From Halichondria panicea (lineage: Eukaryota > Porifera > Demospongiae > Suberitida > Halichondriidae), in contig NC_087380.1 of assembly GCF_963675165.1 (NCBI RefSeq), forward strand, positions 5,216,071 through 5,280,070: a stretch of 64,000 nt of DNA. The letters run 5' to 3'. This document shows, in pieces, positions 35,708-44,680 of this stretch. Below the pieces are notes generated by a model, which saw only the letters and a program-made list of their open reading frames with translations, had not been told where the DNA came from and ran no database searches. Within the stretch, counting starts at the first letter, position 1, and the number at the start of each line of letters is the position of its first letter. A program made the translations under genes and the position numbers.

Positions 35708-35781
35708 GTAACTGGGGCCGAAGGTCAAAGGTTTTTGGTAATTATGCGTGATATGCCAATAACCTTTGACCTTTGACCCCA
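35708..35781. promoter_or_regulatory. Inverted GGTCAAAGG elements (DR1-like nuclear-receptor site)
   Basis: GGTCAAAGGTTTTTGG faces CCTTTGACCTTTGACCCC at 35763-35780. On the minus strand the latter reads GGGGTCAAAGGTCAAAGG, which holds direct GGTCA half-sites with 1-bp spacing, the HNF4/RXR-type DR1 arrangement. The hairpin form suggests a small MITE. No promoter next to it is recognised, so regulatory use is speculative. Confidence 0.35.
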
Positions 35782-36070
35782 TTGCTGTCTGATCATTGAT
35801 ACATGAGTAACTCAGCAGAAATAATTGCTGCATGGACATACAAGCGTTTTGCAACTCAACTTTGGGAGTTTTATTGTTTAGTTATCATCCTTACATAATT
35901 ACTATGTGACTCTCAGCCAGTGCTATTTTCATCTTCAGAATCTACTAAGTAAACCTCTGTTTGTAACAGCAGTAGTAAGAGCAATGGCTATAACATCTTG
36001 CAACTAGCTAGCACGTTAATTAAGTATCACAAGAAACCACGCCCTAATATCTGCACTTTGTGCGATCTGG

Positions 36071-36207
36071 TAGCTTTGCTAAACATTGACCTGGTTGCTA
36101 AACATCGATCTGGTCTCTAAACATTGATCTGGTCTGCAAAGATCTGGTTGCTAAACATCGATCTGGTAGGTAAACATCGACCTCGTTGGTAAACATCGAC
36201 TCTTTAT
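36071..36207. repeat. Minisatellite, about 20-bp unit
   Basis: Six to seven imperfect copies of TAAACATCGATCTGGTTG. The units vary between CATTGA/CATCGA and CTGGT/CTCGT. Confidence 0.85.
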
Positions 36208-36367
36208 TAGTTTTGAGACAAACGGCACCCCATAGAAACGGTACGTTGTGTCTGATTATCAATTTTTTTTGTCTGTTCTTACCGTTTATCAGACACTAGC
36301 ACATTTTCAGCTTTTGAAGACATATAGTAGTTGATATTTATCAATTCTTTTTTGCATACATTATAGT

Positions 36368-36440
36368 AGCCTCGATTCCAGGCCGCTGAGAAAAGCGGCC
36401 TGGTATACACTGTTTACGCATGCGCCAGAATTACCAAGAA
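36368..36440. repeat. TAGCCTCG-type MITE
   Basis: TAGCCTCGATTCCAGGCCGC, then AAAGCGGCCTGGTATACACT and the GCATGCGCC tail. This is another copy of the CCAGGCC family. Confidence 0.75.
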
Positions 36441-36599
36441 TCTTGGTAATCGTAAATTGTAGTATATTTATCAGTATTCTTATTCCGCATTTAGTTGTAA
36501 AACATTGATATCCGTTTCATTTATTAATGATGTCATTGATCTAGTCCAAGTTGTGTAATGGCTGCTACCTTCTCTTCTGCTCTCGTGTACGCGTTATCC

Positions 36600-36960
36600 A
36601 TGTGTTGGAAAACCAGGTCTAGTCTTGAAAGACAAGCAGCTGGAGGCGTTGAAGTGTCTGTACGCTGGGGTGTTTATGTGGGTACCGTACCGACCGGCTA
36701 TGGCAAGTCCTAGAGCAAGTCCATCTGCTTTCCAGACACTCCCTTTCTTGATTGATGTAAAGCTTGACAGGACCAGTGCACCTCTCTCTGAAAGAAGTGT
36801 TGTGATGAAAGAAGTGTTGTGATGAAAGAAGTGTTGTGATGGTGATTTCTCCTCTTGTAACTTGTTTCTCTGAGTGAAGCCATCTTCAAAGTGCTGGTGT
36901 GTCTGTTCGACGTTCAGTGCCATTCTCTCTGGAAGGAAGTATTGTTGTGATATTTGCCGA
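36600..36960 (+). pseudogene. RecQ-like helicase relic
   Basis: Readable pieces align in order with the RecQ-like frame at 4.67 kb: LVLKDKQLEALKCLYAGV, a broken Walker A (PTGYGKS split by frame changes near 36690), LPFLIDVKLDRTSAPL, and an ISPLV remnant near 36840. A short local triplication of GATGAAAGAAGTGTTGT sits at 36789-36840. Frames are broken in several places and motifs II-VI are absent. Confidence 0.75.
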
Positions 36961-37803
36961 AAATTGGTCACAGAGTAAGTACGTGGTATCTGATCCGAGA
37001 ACTGTGTGGCCTGAATGTGTTTACAATCCGAGGGACTTGTGTGTATCCGATCCGAGGGACTTGTTGCTTGAGTGTGTATCCGGACTTGTTGCTGGAGTGT
37101 GTATTAATGGATAGTGCTTTCAATGGTAAATCTATTGTGTAAATCAATAAGTAGTCCTCACATTATGTTACGTCACAGCCACTGTACTTATCCACATTTA
37201 TTTTTTACCCACAGGTTTAACTAATTTCTTATGAGATTAACTTGTCGCCTGAGTGTGTATCCGATCCGAGCCTCAAGTTAATGAATAAATCTACAGAGCT
37301 GATGTTTTACTTAGCTGTCTCTGTCTCAGTATATACAGAGAGGTAGCCTCTCCTTTTTTTTTTCTGTTCTTTATCACAATAAGATAAAATACTGTTTTAA
37401 CGTTCAATGAGATAAAATACGGTAAATAATAAATTAATTGTCCACCCACGCGCCAACAGTAAATACCAGGCCCACTATTCAAGGGGCTGGAGTCGAGGCT
37501 AACACATGCTTGATCAGATGGTGCAAAAGAAATTTTTTTTATCACTGCTTGTTTCCTTAGAATGAATGTCTGAACATACATTAATTGTGTCTGATTATAG
37601 ATGCCTTACTCTAGAATGTAGAATTTAGATCGCAGAGAACGACACGAGTACACTCACGATCACGTACGTATAAAAGAGCTGCGCACAAAACCCAGAGCAC
37701 AAAACCTGTATTTGTAACTTTATCGATCATAACTTTGGTTTTCTGTACCCTTCCTATACCCTACCCTAGGCTAGATCCTAGTGTTCCTCAGAAAACCATC
37801 AGT

Positions 37804-38257
37804 ATGAGTCAAATTTATGTCAATGAGCCTCCGACTAATGGAAAGGTATTGATTAGTTTATTGTGATGTCAGATATAGATTATTCACCTGTAATTATTTT
37901 ATGCACCCATCAATGTGTTGCCCCACTACCCCCCCCCCCCCCAGGACATACGAACTCTAATTTGACCTGTATATACTGGGGGATTTGACCTGGCTTTGCG
38001 TATAATTATACCTCTCCACCTCTTCTTGAGCGAAAGCAAAACAAGGGCAAGAGGCATTAGCACAGCGCAGCTTGTACCACTCGTTGTTAATTGTTTTAAT
38101 TTCCATAAATAATTATTATTTGCTTTTTCGATTTCAATTTTTGTACCAAATTTGAGCAGTGGTCTTTGTAGGAGCTAAAGATTAAGAGCAGCCACGATGT
38201 ACTCACAAAGGACTCCAAACTCAGCGCTCAACCGGCTGTCAACCAATCAGAATTAAG
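37804..38257 (+). pseudogene. CWC27: CWC27 relic, copy B (exons 1 and 7 only)
   Basis: Exon 1 (37804-37845) is intact and reads MSQIYVNEPPTNGK before a GTATTG donor. Exon 7 (38172-38257) is intact and matches the ELKIKSSHDVL exon of the full gene. Exons 2-6 are missing; part of intron 1 with a C-run follows exon 1, and the tract before exon 7 around CCACTCGTTGTTAATTG is inverted relative to copy A, so a deletion with local inversion is likely. Upstream, 37700-37745 matches both flanks of the Tc1-like insertion near 42.1-44.5 kb without the element. Confidence 0.88.
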
Positions 38258-38763
38258 GTATGTCATAGACCATGCATGGTTTCCAGATGATTATGTGTAT
38301 ATAATTATAATGTACATCAACTACAGTACCTTTGACTTCAATATAATTTAGGCTTAGCTGGTATCGACTGTTTGCACATGCGCCACATAATTCCCATATA
38401 ATTCCCCAGAAAGTGGGGAATTCGGATAGCATCGTATATATCATATGCTCAGTAAAACAATGACGTCACAACGAACGGAAGTAGATTGAAAAAGTAGATA
38501 TAAGTTCGATTGTGAAGGTTTCTAGCCCATTTGATAGCATTCTAATAGCCACCCATAACCTGCTATGCTAATGAAAGCACCGCGGGTGCTGATGCCTCGG
38601 TGGAGGTGTCAAAGCTAAAGCTACTAGCTATTATAGCAATAGCTTTTGAACACACATTATAATCATCATGATGAAAATTTTTTAGCTGCATGCAGAATCA
38701 CAGAGAAACTCTACGAGTGGGTAATAATCGAACATGATTGTTGTACAACGACAAGTCTAAAAT

Positions 38764-38980
38764 GAATGGCTGCATCAGCAGAGCCTTGCAGCTCTCTTCT
38801 CACTCTTGCAGCTACCAATAGCCAGCGTTCTAGTGCAGAACTAACTACTAAGTAGAGTAGAAACACTCCATGGGCAAGCTTTGCTATGCACCCTTCTGAA
38901 TTAAAAGGCTTCAATGTAAGCAAAACTAGTCAGAACAAAGAATTGAAAACGTTACTAGAAGCCTATAGAAACTCTCAGTC
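38764..38980. mobile_element. One-armed copy of the GAGCCTTGCAGCTCTC foldback family
   Basis: Matches the left arm of the intronic element at 28178-28829, from GCAGAGCCTTGCAGCTC through ACTACTAAGTAGAGTAG to GCCTATAGAAACTCTC. It is absent from the equivalent place in copy A near 14350, so it arrived after that duplication. Confidence 0.75.
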
Positions 38981-39361
38981 TAAACACACACACACACACA
39001 CACACAAACTACCATATACCTCGCTTGTGCATGCGTACCAAGGCAATATAATCGACGATTAAATTTTGAAAGGCATTTGTAGGCTGTTAACTTGAGCATA
39101 AAAGGAATAGCATAATAGGTAACATCAAGGATAGAAGAGAGGGTGTGCAACTCACTGTCTAGTACACATAGCGAGCAGAATTCAAATGTGAGCGGATGAA
39201 TATGTGAATTTGCATGAAGTGCTAAAAATAGCACATTCGTGCACATTCATCCGCCCACAATTGAATTTTGCTGTTGCATGCCCTCTCTTCTTTTATATGC
39301 CCTTGGTAATTATCTTGAGCATAATTATAATCACATGATCTAACAACCCCTAATCTGTAGT

Positions 39362-39460
39362 TAGCCTCGTCCCCAGTCTGAATTATCTCTAAAATAACAC
39401 TAGGTCGGGTATTTTTCACCATCCGGTCTATTAAAGAAAATCAGCCTATGAACGAGGCTA
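39362..39460. repeat. MITE, TAGCCTCG...CGAGGCTA ends (copy B)
   Basis: Orthologous to 14590-14688 by position and sequence. Confidence 0.8.
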
Positions 39461-39566
39461 GTATAAGATCTCATAGAGTCTCGGTGTACGAGTGGACACA
39501 CAATGAGAGTAGGATCAGATTAGTGGGGACTTTACCAACACTGCAAATTGGCTCACTCCATTGCAG

Positions 39567-39703
39567 GTGGTGAGGAGAAGTCTTCACGAAGGAGGCTGAA
39601 GCCCAAGAGGAAGTCGCACAAGCACAGCTCTGACAGGAAGCATGAGAAACACCAGCACAAATCGTCCAACAAGAAGAAGAAGAAACACTCCTCACATACA
39701 TAA
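39567..39703 (+). CDS. Last exon of an unidentified Lys/His/Ser-rich protein, copy B (partial)
   Basis: Same acceptor (CCATTGCAG) and frame as the copy at 14795. It reads GGEEKSSRRRLKPKRKSHK and ends SSHT followed by TAA. Conservation of frame and of the lysine run, with silent and conservative changes between copies, suggests both derive from a real terminal exon. The rest of the gene is not in the window. Confidence 0.55.
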
Positions 39704-40180
39704 TCATTGACTTTACCGCTGTTCGTATAGTACAGTCACATACCTTGGTATAATTTTAAATTACTCAATCTGTGATTATAAGTTTATAATAATTATACCC
39801 ACTCCAATCCTATATCCACTGAACTGTCTGATCATGGAATTGGCATGACTCTGAGTCAATAATATACAATACAAGTATAATTATAGTTTTAAGGGTACAT
39901 CGTAATATATCCCATGATCTCCCATGCCCCGACTTAATAATTCACACTCTTTTATTCTTGACAATTTTATTTACTTGTGTCGCATATATTATTCAATCAT
40001 GAATTTACCACTACAATTATACATTTACACCATGAATGAAGATAAAGTGTTCAGTCTATACTTATTATTTTTACTCTAGAGAGTAGAGACTCGTATACAG
40101 TTATAGTGCTAGAAATAAATTGTACTCCTGATACAATGCCATTAATGCCATACATGTCACATAATTTATGAGGAAGTCCG

Positions 40181-42037
40181 TTAACGAAATAGTGATTGTA
40201 CATCTTCCACTTGGTCAAGATATTGCATTTGCCTTAAATACATTTGTCGAACAGACTTCACTGATCCACATATTCCTTTCGCATCTAGCAGTGGCTGTGA
40301 TTTTTGTCTAGGCATATCAATACATATCACATAACACTCACAGAGATGACGAAAATTACTCAATTCAGAGTTAACAAAATGATCAGCATCTGTCATACTC
40401 AGGCACAGGTGTGTCAGAGATCGAGATTGAGAGAGTGCTTTAAAAACTTCTGACTGAGCAGTGAATTCTAAGCAAGGTATAACACAATAGATACAAATTT
40501 TTTTCAAAGAAGAGTAACACTCTGGGTCCGTGGGTAAAGTCAATTGCGGTAAACTACTCTGTGATCTAATGGCCATATAAGTGAGAGACGGTAGATTTGG
40601 TAGGATATTGGTAAGATCGAGTGTTCCGCTTGAGTTGGTTAGGATTCTTAAGTGCTGCACCCATACCAGAGCTGGCAAAAGCATTTCAAAATCAAGCGGA
40701 AGGGGTTTGTAAACATTCCAACTATAGTCAATTTCAAGTGAAAACAAATTCATCCGTACTACACTAAGGTGAATACGAGAACAACTTTGCACGTCAAACA
40801 GGGGTAAGTGGGACACACGTTCACCGATAGTACTTGGAGGTGTAACAGTACTTCTGTCAGGAACACACAAAAAATTCCTTAATGCCAAATGGCGAAGTTT
40901 CTTCATAACTGCTAGCACTTCCCAGAGAGAGGCCACACTTTCAACTTTGTCAATACCTTTGAGATTCAGAGCAACCAATCCTGAGCAATTTGAGCTAATG
41001 TCAGCTAATCCTTGCAAATTGAGAAGAGCATTCTCACAACCACTCATATCAAAACAGATCAGGTTGGGACAGGACTCAGAGAGCAATGTAAGATCAGTAG
41101 AAGATAGCTCCTTTAATCCAGCCAAAGAGAGGGATTTGATGCTGGGGGGTAAAAATGAGACAGTGAAGCCGGGTGAAGGGATGCCTGATTTGTACACTGT
41201 TGCACTAACAGGATCATTACTTGGAGATAGAACCAATGAACACGAGGCAGGACAAGATGAGCAAACTGATTTAGCAGGGCATGTCACAATTTTGACGCTC
41301 GGATGTAACGACACCTTTAGGATTGGGTATTTATTTATCATATTTCCAGCAACTGGCGAACAATTGGAATAAATTGAAAGAAGAGCTGGGTGGTCACAAC
41401 TTGTTAGTTGGCCAAGGACAACTTCAAAGGAAATGTATGAAACACTAAACTCCAGATTTGGCGGCAAATAGTTATTCTCCCTCCAATGTTGAACACCTAG
41501 TGGTACATTATGTGCGGTACGATCCTGAAAATTAACTGTAGACGTTTCAGTAATGCGTACTATTTGAAGGTGCTGTATTTTGGAGGCTGCACAAACGATC
41601 TGGTTAACTTCAAGCTTTTGCCCCACTGATACATTGACGTAGTACAGAGACGGCAGTGCAGAGAGCAGTTTTTCCAGCATTGAGAGCGTTATAGGCATGC
41701 CAATCAGTGAGAGATATCGGACTTGTTTACAGCTGTGGATTTTGGGGATAAACTTAGAAAGAGGAAATTTTAGCGAGTTAGGATTATACGATACGTAAAT
41801 ATTTTGAACATAGGAACAAGACAGTCCCAACGATAGCCTGAGAGCCTTGAAGTCTTCATCTCTTCTGCGGCAGTCTTTCCACACCAGGGAGTTCCAGGCA
41901 CGAGGGTCACTGAGGATGAAATAGAATCTCTTGCAGGAGATACGGAGACACAGTTTCTCATAGCCAGTCAGAGTGTCAGTTATCTTGATCAGTACCTCTG
42001 TGGGGAGACTGAGCAGGTTTTGATTTTGAGGTTCCAT
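40181..42037 (-). CDS. F-box/leucine-rich-repeat protein (FBXL type), intact copy B
   Basis: A single-exon gene of 618 residues starting at ATG 42037. Residues about 7-52 form an F-box (LLSLPTEVLIKITDTLTGYE, then CLRISCKRFYFILSDPRAW), the SKP1-binding part of SCF ubiquitin ligases. The remainder holds irregular leucine-rich repeats, e.g. VRYLSLIGMPITLSML, IKSLSLAGLKELSSTDLTLL and LVALNLKGIDKVESV, that would bind the substrate. The substrate cannot be told from sequence. An AATAAA on this strand lies near 39970. It is divergent from CWC27; the Tc1-like element sits 70 bp upstream of its ATG and separates the two genes. The paralogue at 15296-17185 is about the same length but has two stops in the F-box. 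Confidence 0.92.
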   Translation of the reverse strand: MEPQNQNLLSLPTEVLIKITDTLTGYEKLCLRISCKRFYFILSDPRAWNSLVWKDCRRRDEDFKALRLSLGLSCSYVQNIYVSYNPNSLKFPLSKFIPKIHSCKQVRYLSLIGMPITLSMLEKLLSALPSLYYVNVSVGQKLEVNQIVCAASKIQHLQIVRITETSTVNFQDRTAHNVPLGVQHWRENNYLPPNLEFSVSYISFEVVLGQLTSCDHPALLSIYSNCSPVAGNMINKYPILKVSLHPSVKIVTCPAKSVCSSCPASCSLVLSPSNDPVSATVYKSGIPSPGFTVSFLPPSIKSLSLAGLKELSSTDLTLLSESCPNLICFDMSGCENALLNLQGLADISSNCSGLVALNLKGIDKVESVASLWEVLAVMKKLRHLALRNFLCVPDRSTVTPPSTIGERVSHLPLFDVQSCSRIHLSVVRMNLFSLEIDYSWNVYKPLPLDFEMLLPALVWVQHLRILTNSSGTLDLTNILPNLPSLTYMAIRSQSSLPQLTLPTDPECYSSLKKICIYCVIPCLEFTAQSEVFKALSQSRSLTHLCLSMTDADHFVNSELSNFRHLCECYVICIDMPRQKSQPLLDAKGICGSVKSVRQMYLRQMQYLDQVEDVQSLFR

Positions 42038-42213
42038 GATCAGCCTTTAGTGTCGATCTGCGTTATTTTAGAGACAAATCGGTCCGGAACAAAAAGTGTG
42101 TATTTGTACAGTGGATTTCAGTTGCGTTCGAATTTGCGTTGACGTACGGACTTCCGTGTTGCGCTTACAAGAGGAAAACCGCGGGAAATTCAAATGTAAT
42201 ACTACAGATCAAA

Positions 42214-43200
42214 ATGTCAGCTGAACCGGGAAGAAAGAAAGCCTATGGCATAGATCTACGCTGGAGAGTAGTCTATCAAAGAATTGGTATGAATCTTACC
42301 TATGACAAGATAGCTACTAACTTAAATATTGCAGCAAGCACAGCATACAGTATATTTACGAGGTTTCAGCAAACAGGAAAAGTAGACCCTGTACTGAGCG
42401 AACAAAGGAGAGAGCTGAGAAAGCTAAGTGTACATGAAGAAATATATACAGTTGGGATGGTGCTCGAGGATCCATCCATGTATCTCTCTGAGGTGTGCCA
42501 CGAATTGGAGGAAGCAATGGGGGTTGTGGTGACTCCCCCAACTATTTGTCGGCTACTTAGAAGATATGGGATCACTCGAAAGAAGATTCAACAAGTAGCT
42601 CTCCAAAGGTGCTATACACTCCGTGGAGCATTTATGGCTCAGTGTTTACTATTTAATCCAGACCAGTTTGTATTTATTGATGAAACGGGTTCAGATGCCA
42701 GAGATCATATCAGAAAGTATGGATATGCAATAAGAGGATTGGCACCACAGAATAAACGCCTGTTGAGTCGTGGGCAAAGAGTTAATGCTATTGCTGGCAT
42801 GAGCACTGATGGTGTAGTAGCTGTTGAAGTTACTAAGTCTAATGTTGATGCGGAAGTGTTCTTTGACTATGCAAGACGATCCCTCATACCAAACATGCTA
42901 CCATTCAACGGATCTAATCCTTGTTCAATTGTTATAATGGACAATTTGTCTGTGCACCACACTCAAGATATCACACATCTATTCAGACAAATGGGCATAC
43001 TTTTACTATTTCTTCCACCGTATAGTCCTGATCTCAATCCGGCAGAAGAAATGTTTAGTTTTGTAAAAAACTACTTAAGGAAACACGATAACCTACTGCA
43101 AATTGTCACCAACCCAACTGATATAATACACTCAGCTTTTGATAGTATCACCAGTGAACATTGTACTGCTTGGGTTCGACACAGCGGTTACTCAAAATAA
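42214..43200 (+). CDS. Tc1/IS630-family DDE transposase (DD34E)
   Basis: 328 residues from ATG 42214; the frame stays open upstream to 42139 but without an ATG and inside the terminal repeat. The N-terminus is a helix-turn-helix pair (LRWRVVYQRIG, then ATNLNIAASTAYSIFTRFQQ; second HTH around TPPTICRLLRRYGITRKK). The catalytic DDE_3 domain shows D in FIDETGSD, D in IVIMDNLSVHH and E in PYSPDLNPAEEMF, with 34 residues between the last two. It excises and inserts the element at TA. No stop or frameshift is present, so activity is possible. Confidence 0.95.
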   Translation: MSAEPGRKKAYGIDLRWRVVYQRIGMNLTYDKIATNLNIAASTAYSIFTRFQQTGKVDPVLSEQRRELRKLSVHEEIYTVGMVLEDPSMYLSEVCHELEEAMGVVVTPPTICRLLRRYGITRKKIQQVALQRCYTLRGAFMAQCLLFNPDQFVFIDETGSDARDHIRKYGYAIRGLAPQNKRLLSRGQRVNAIAGMSTDGVVAVEVTKSNVDAEVFFDYARRSLIPNMLPFNGSNPCSIVIMDNLSVHHTQDITHLFRQMGILLLFLPPYSPDLNPAEEMFSFVKNYLRKHDNLLQIVTNPTDIIHSAFDSITSEHCTAWVRHSGYSK

Positions 43201-43317
43201 TTTGTGCATTCCATTCATATAATATAGTTACACATTGTCATTCATACACAATACTTGATTTGAAGGCAAGAAATTTCCTGATTCTTTGATTCTCGAATTT
43301 AGCAATGTTACAAACAG

Positions 43318-44335
43318 TCAATAGTTGGATTTAATTTCCTCCATGATTGCCTTTTGCATTTCATCATACTGCAGTTGAGAAATGGCACCTTTCTCAAGCA
43401 GTGAGTGCCATTTAACTAACTGCTCAATGCACTGACTCCGGAGGCCAACTCTTTTACTGGGAGAAGTAATAATTGATGGTGAAGACTTAGAGGCAGCTTG
43501 AGGTGAAGGTGGAGAATTCTCGCGTCCTTCACTAGCAGTCTGCAATTTTCGTTTCTTTGTTCCTCGGAAGTATGGTAAATCTGGAGGATCATCGTGTGAA
43601 TCATGTTTTCCCACATGAATCAAATGTGCCCAAGCATTACACTTTTCTACTGAATATTGGTTGCCATGCTTATCTTGAAGTTTTTTCACGATGCACTCAA
43701 CTTCGTTAATTTTCGAAGCAATCGCTTCCTTCTTAGATTTGGAACTTGTCTCTGCTTTTTTCGATTTACTGCATGTAGTGATCTCAGATCCTTCAGGGTT
43801 CTCAGAAAAGCACCAGAGCAGAATCTCAGTCTTTCTCTTGTAAATGTCATACATAGTATCTACATCTTCATCTGTATACAGCCACCTCTGCTTCCCCTTT
43901 AATCCATGCCCTGGCTCAATGTAGCCTATTTGGCTGGGTGATATTTTGTCCAAACACTTTTGCAACTGTTCTGTTAGTTCATCAAATGAGGAGAAACGAT
44001 CATAAGTACTAAGCTTTCTGACAGTGTATTCGGACTTGCGTACTGGGTTCACTACCTTTACCGAATATACGTAGTGTTTAGAAGATAATTTTGAAGGGGA
44101 AACCCTAACCCGTGCTGTTTCACACTGTGTACACAAAGGGTATTACATGGAAACATGTTAGCCAATTTTATTTACTTACTTCTACTTCGATGCAGCTTCC
44201 AGAAGCAGCGCTAACTGTAGCTTTGGGTGCTGAAACTTCCACTCTACTTTGGCCTTGCCAACAACGACCCATAGAGATAGACCCAGGGCTAGGCCCAGGG
44301 TATGGTAAGTGGGACTGGTAGTCACAACTCTCCAT
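43318..44335 (-). CDS. Accessory protein of the Tc1-like element, two coding exons
   Basis: Exon 1 44335-44180 and exon 2 44124-43318 join in phase 0 across a 55-bp intron (donor GTAAGT, acceptor TACACAG), reading ...CIEVE-CETARVRV.... This gives about 320 residues. A further 5' untranslated exon is likely, with a donor near 44392 and an acceptor near 44361. The middle of the protein reads IGYIEPGHGLKGKQRWLY followed by a helical segment ending KRKTEILLWCF. The C-terminal part is Lys/Ser-rich (KKAETSSKSKK) with FRGTKKRK, a likely nuclear-localisation stretch, and a final helix. I recognise no named domain; DNA binding or transposase regulation would be a guess. Keeping a spliced, stop-free frame beside an intact transposase argues for a role in the element. 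Confidence 0.75.
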
Positions 44336-44680
44336 GTAATCAGGCCAGCCAGAGTCCCTGTTAATGTTGTTTAATACTGTCAGACACTTACTGTGAATAA
44401 TCTGAGAAGGCTCTGAAATTTTCACATGGCAGCTCACGTGACAATATAATAATTTCCCGCGTTTTTCCTATCTTATAGCGCAACACGGAAGTCCGTATCA
44501 AGCAACATTCGAACGCAACTGAAATCCACTGTAACATTATCGATCATAACTTTGATTTGCCCTTCTCGGTCCTAGACATATGTACGTACCTAATATAAGC
44601 GCAAGCTATAGCGCTATAGCATGAGCTAGAGATCCATGATCCAGTACATGCAATAGAGAGAGAGAGATCAGCAGTGCAGT

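Larger units (their letters stand above)
42107..44533. mobile_element. Complete Tc1/mariner-superfamily transposon with two genes
   Basis: The element spans 42109-44531 (2,423 bp) and is flanked by TA on each side. The terminal inverted repeats begin CAGTGGATTTCAGTTGCGTT and run about 55 bp, with only a small internal mismatch block near AATTTGCGTTGACG; both include ACGGACTTCCGTGTTGCGC. It carries a transposase on + and a convergent two-exon accessory gene on -. Segmental copy B at about 37710-37745 shows the flanks joined by a single TA, which gives direct support for the boundaries. Both reading frames are intact, so the insertion appears recent. Confidence 0.95.
42038..44680. promoter_or_regulatory. 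Former shared promoter of F-box/LRR and CWC27, split by a transposon
   Basis: The two genes are head-to-head. Removing the element and one TA (42109-44533) leaves about 218 bp between the start codons: about 71 bp on the F-box side and 147 bp on the CWC27 side. No TATA box is evident. The element may now supply or block regulatory sequence for either gene. Confidence 0.6.

Noticed and set aside
40947-41372. Plus-strand 141-codon open frame
   Set aside because: It is the antisense shadow of the F-box/LRR coding sequence.
42139-42213. Upstream extension of the transposase
   Set aside because: The frame is open but has no ATG before 42214 and would translate the terminal inverted repeat.
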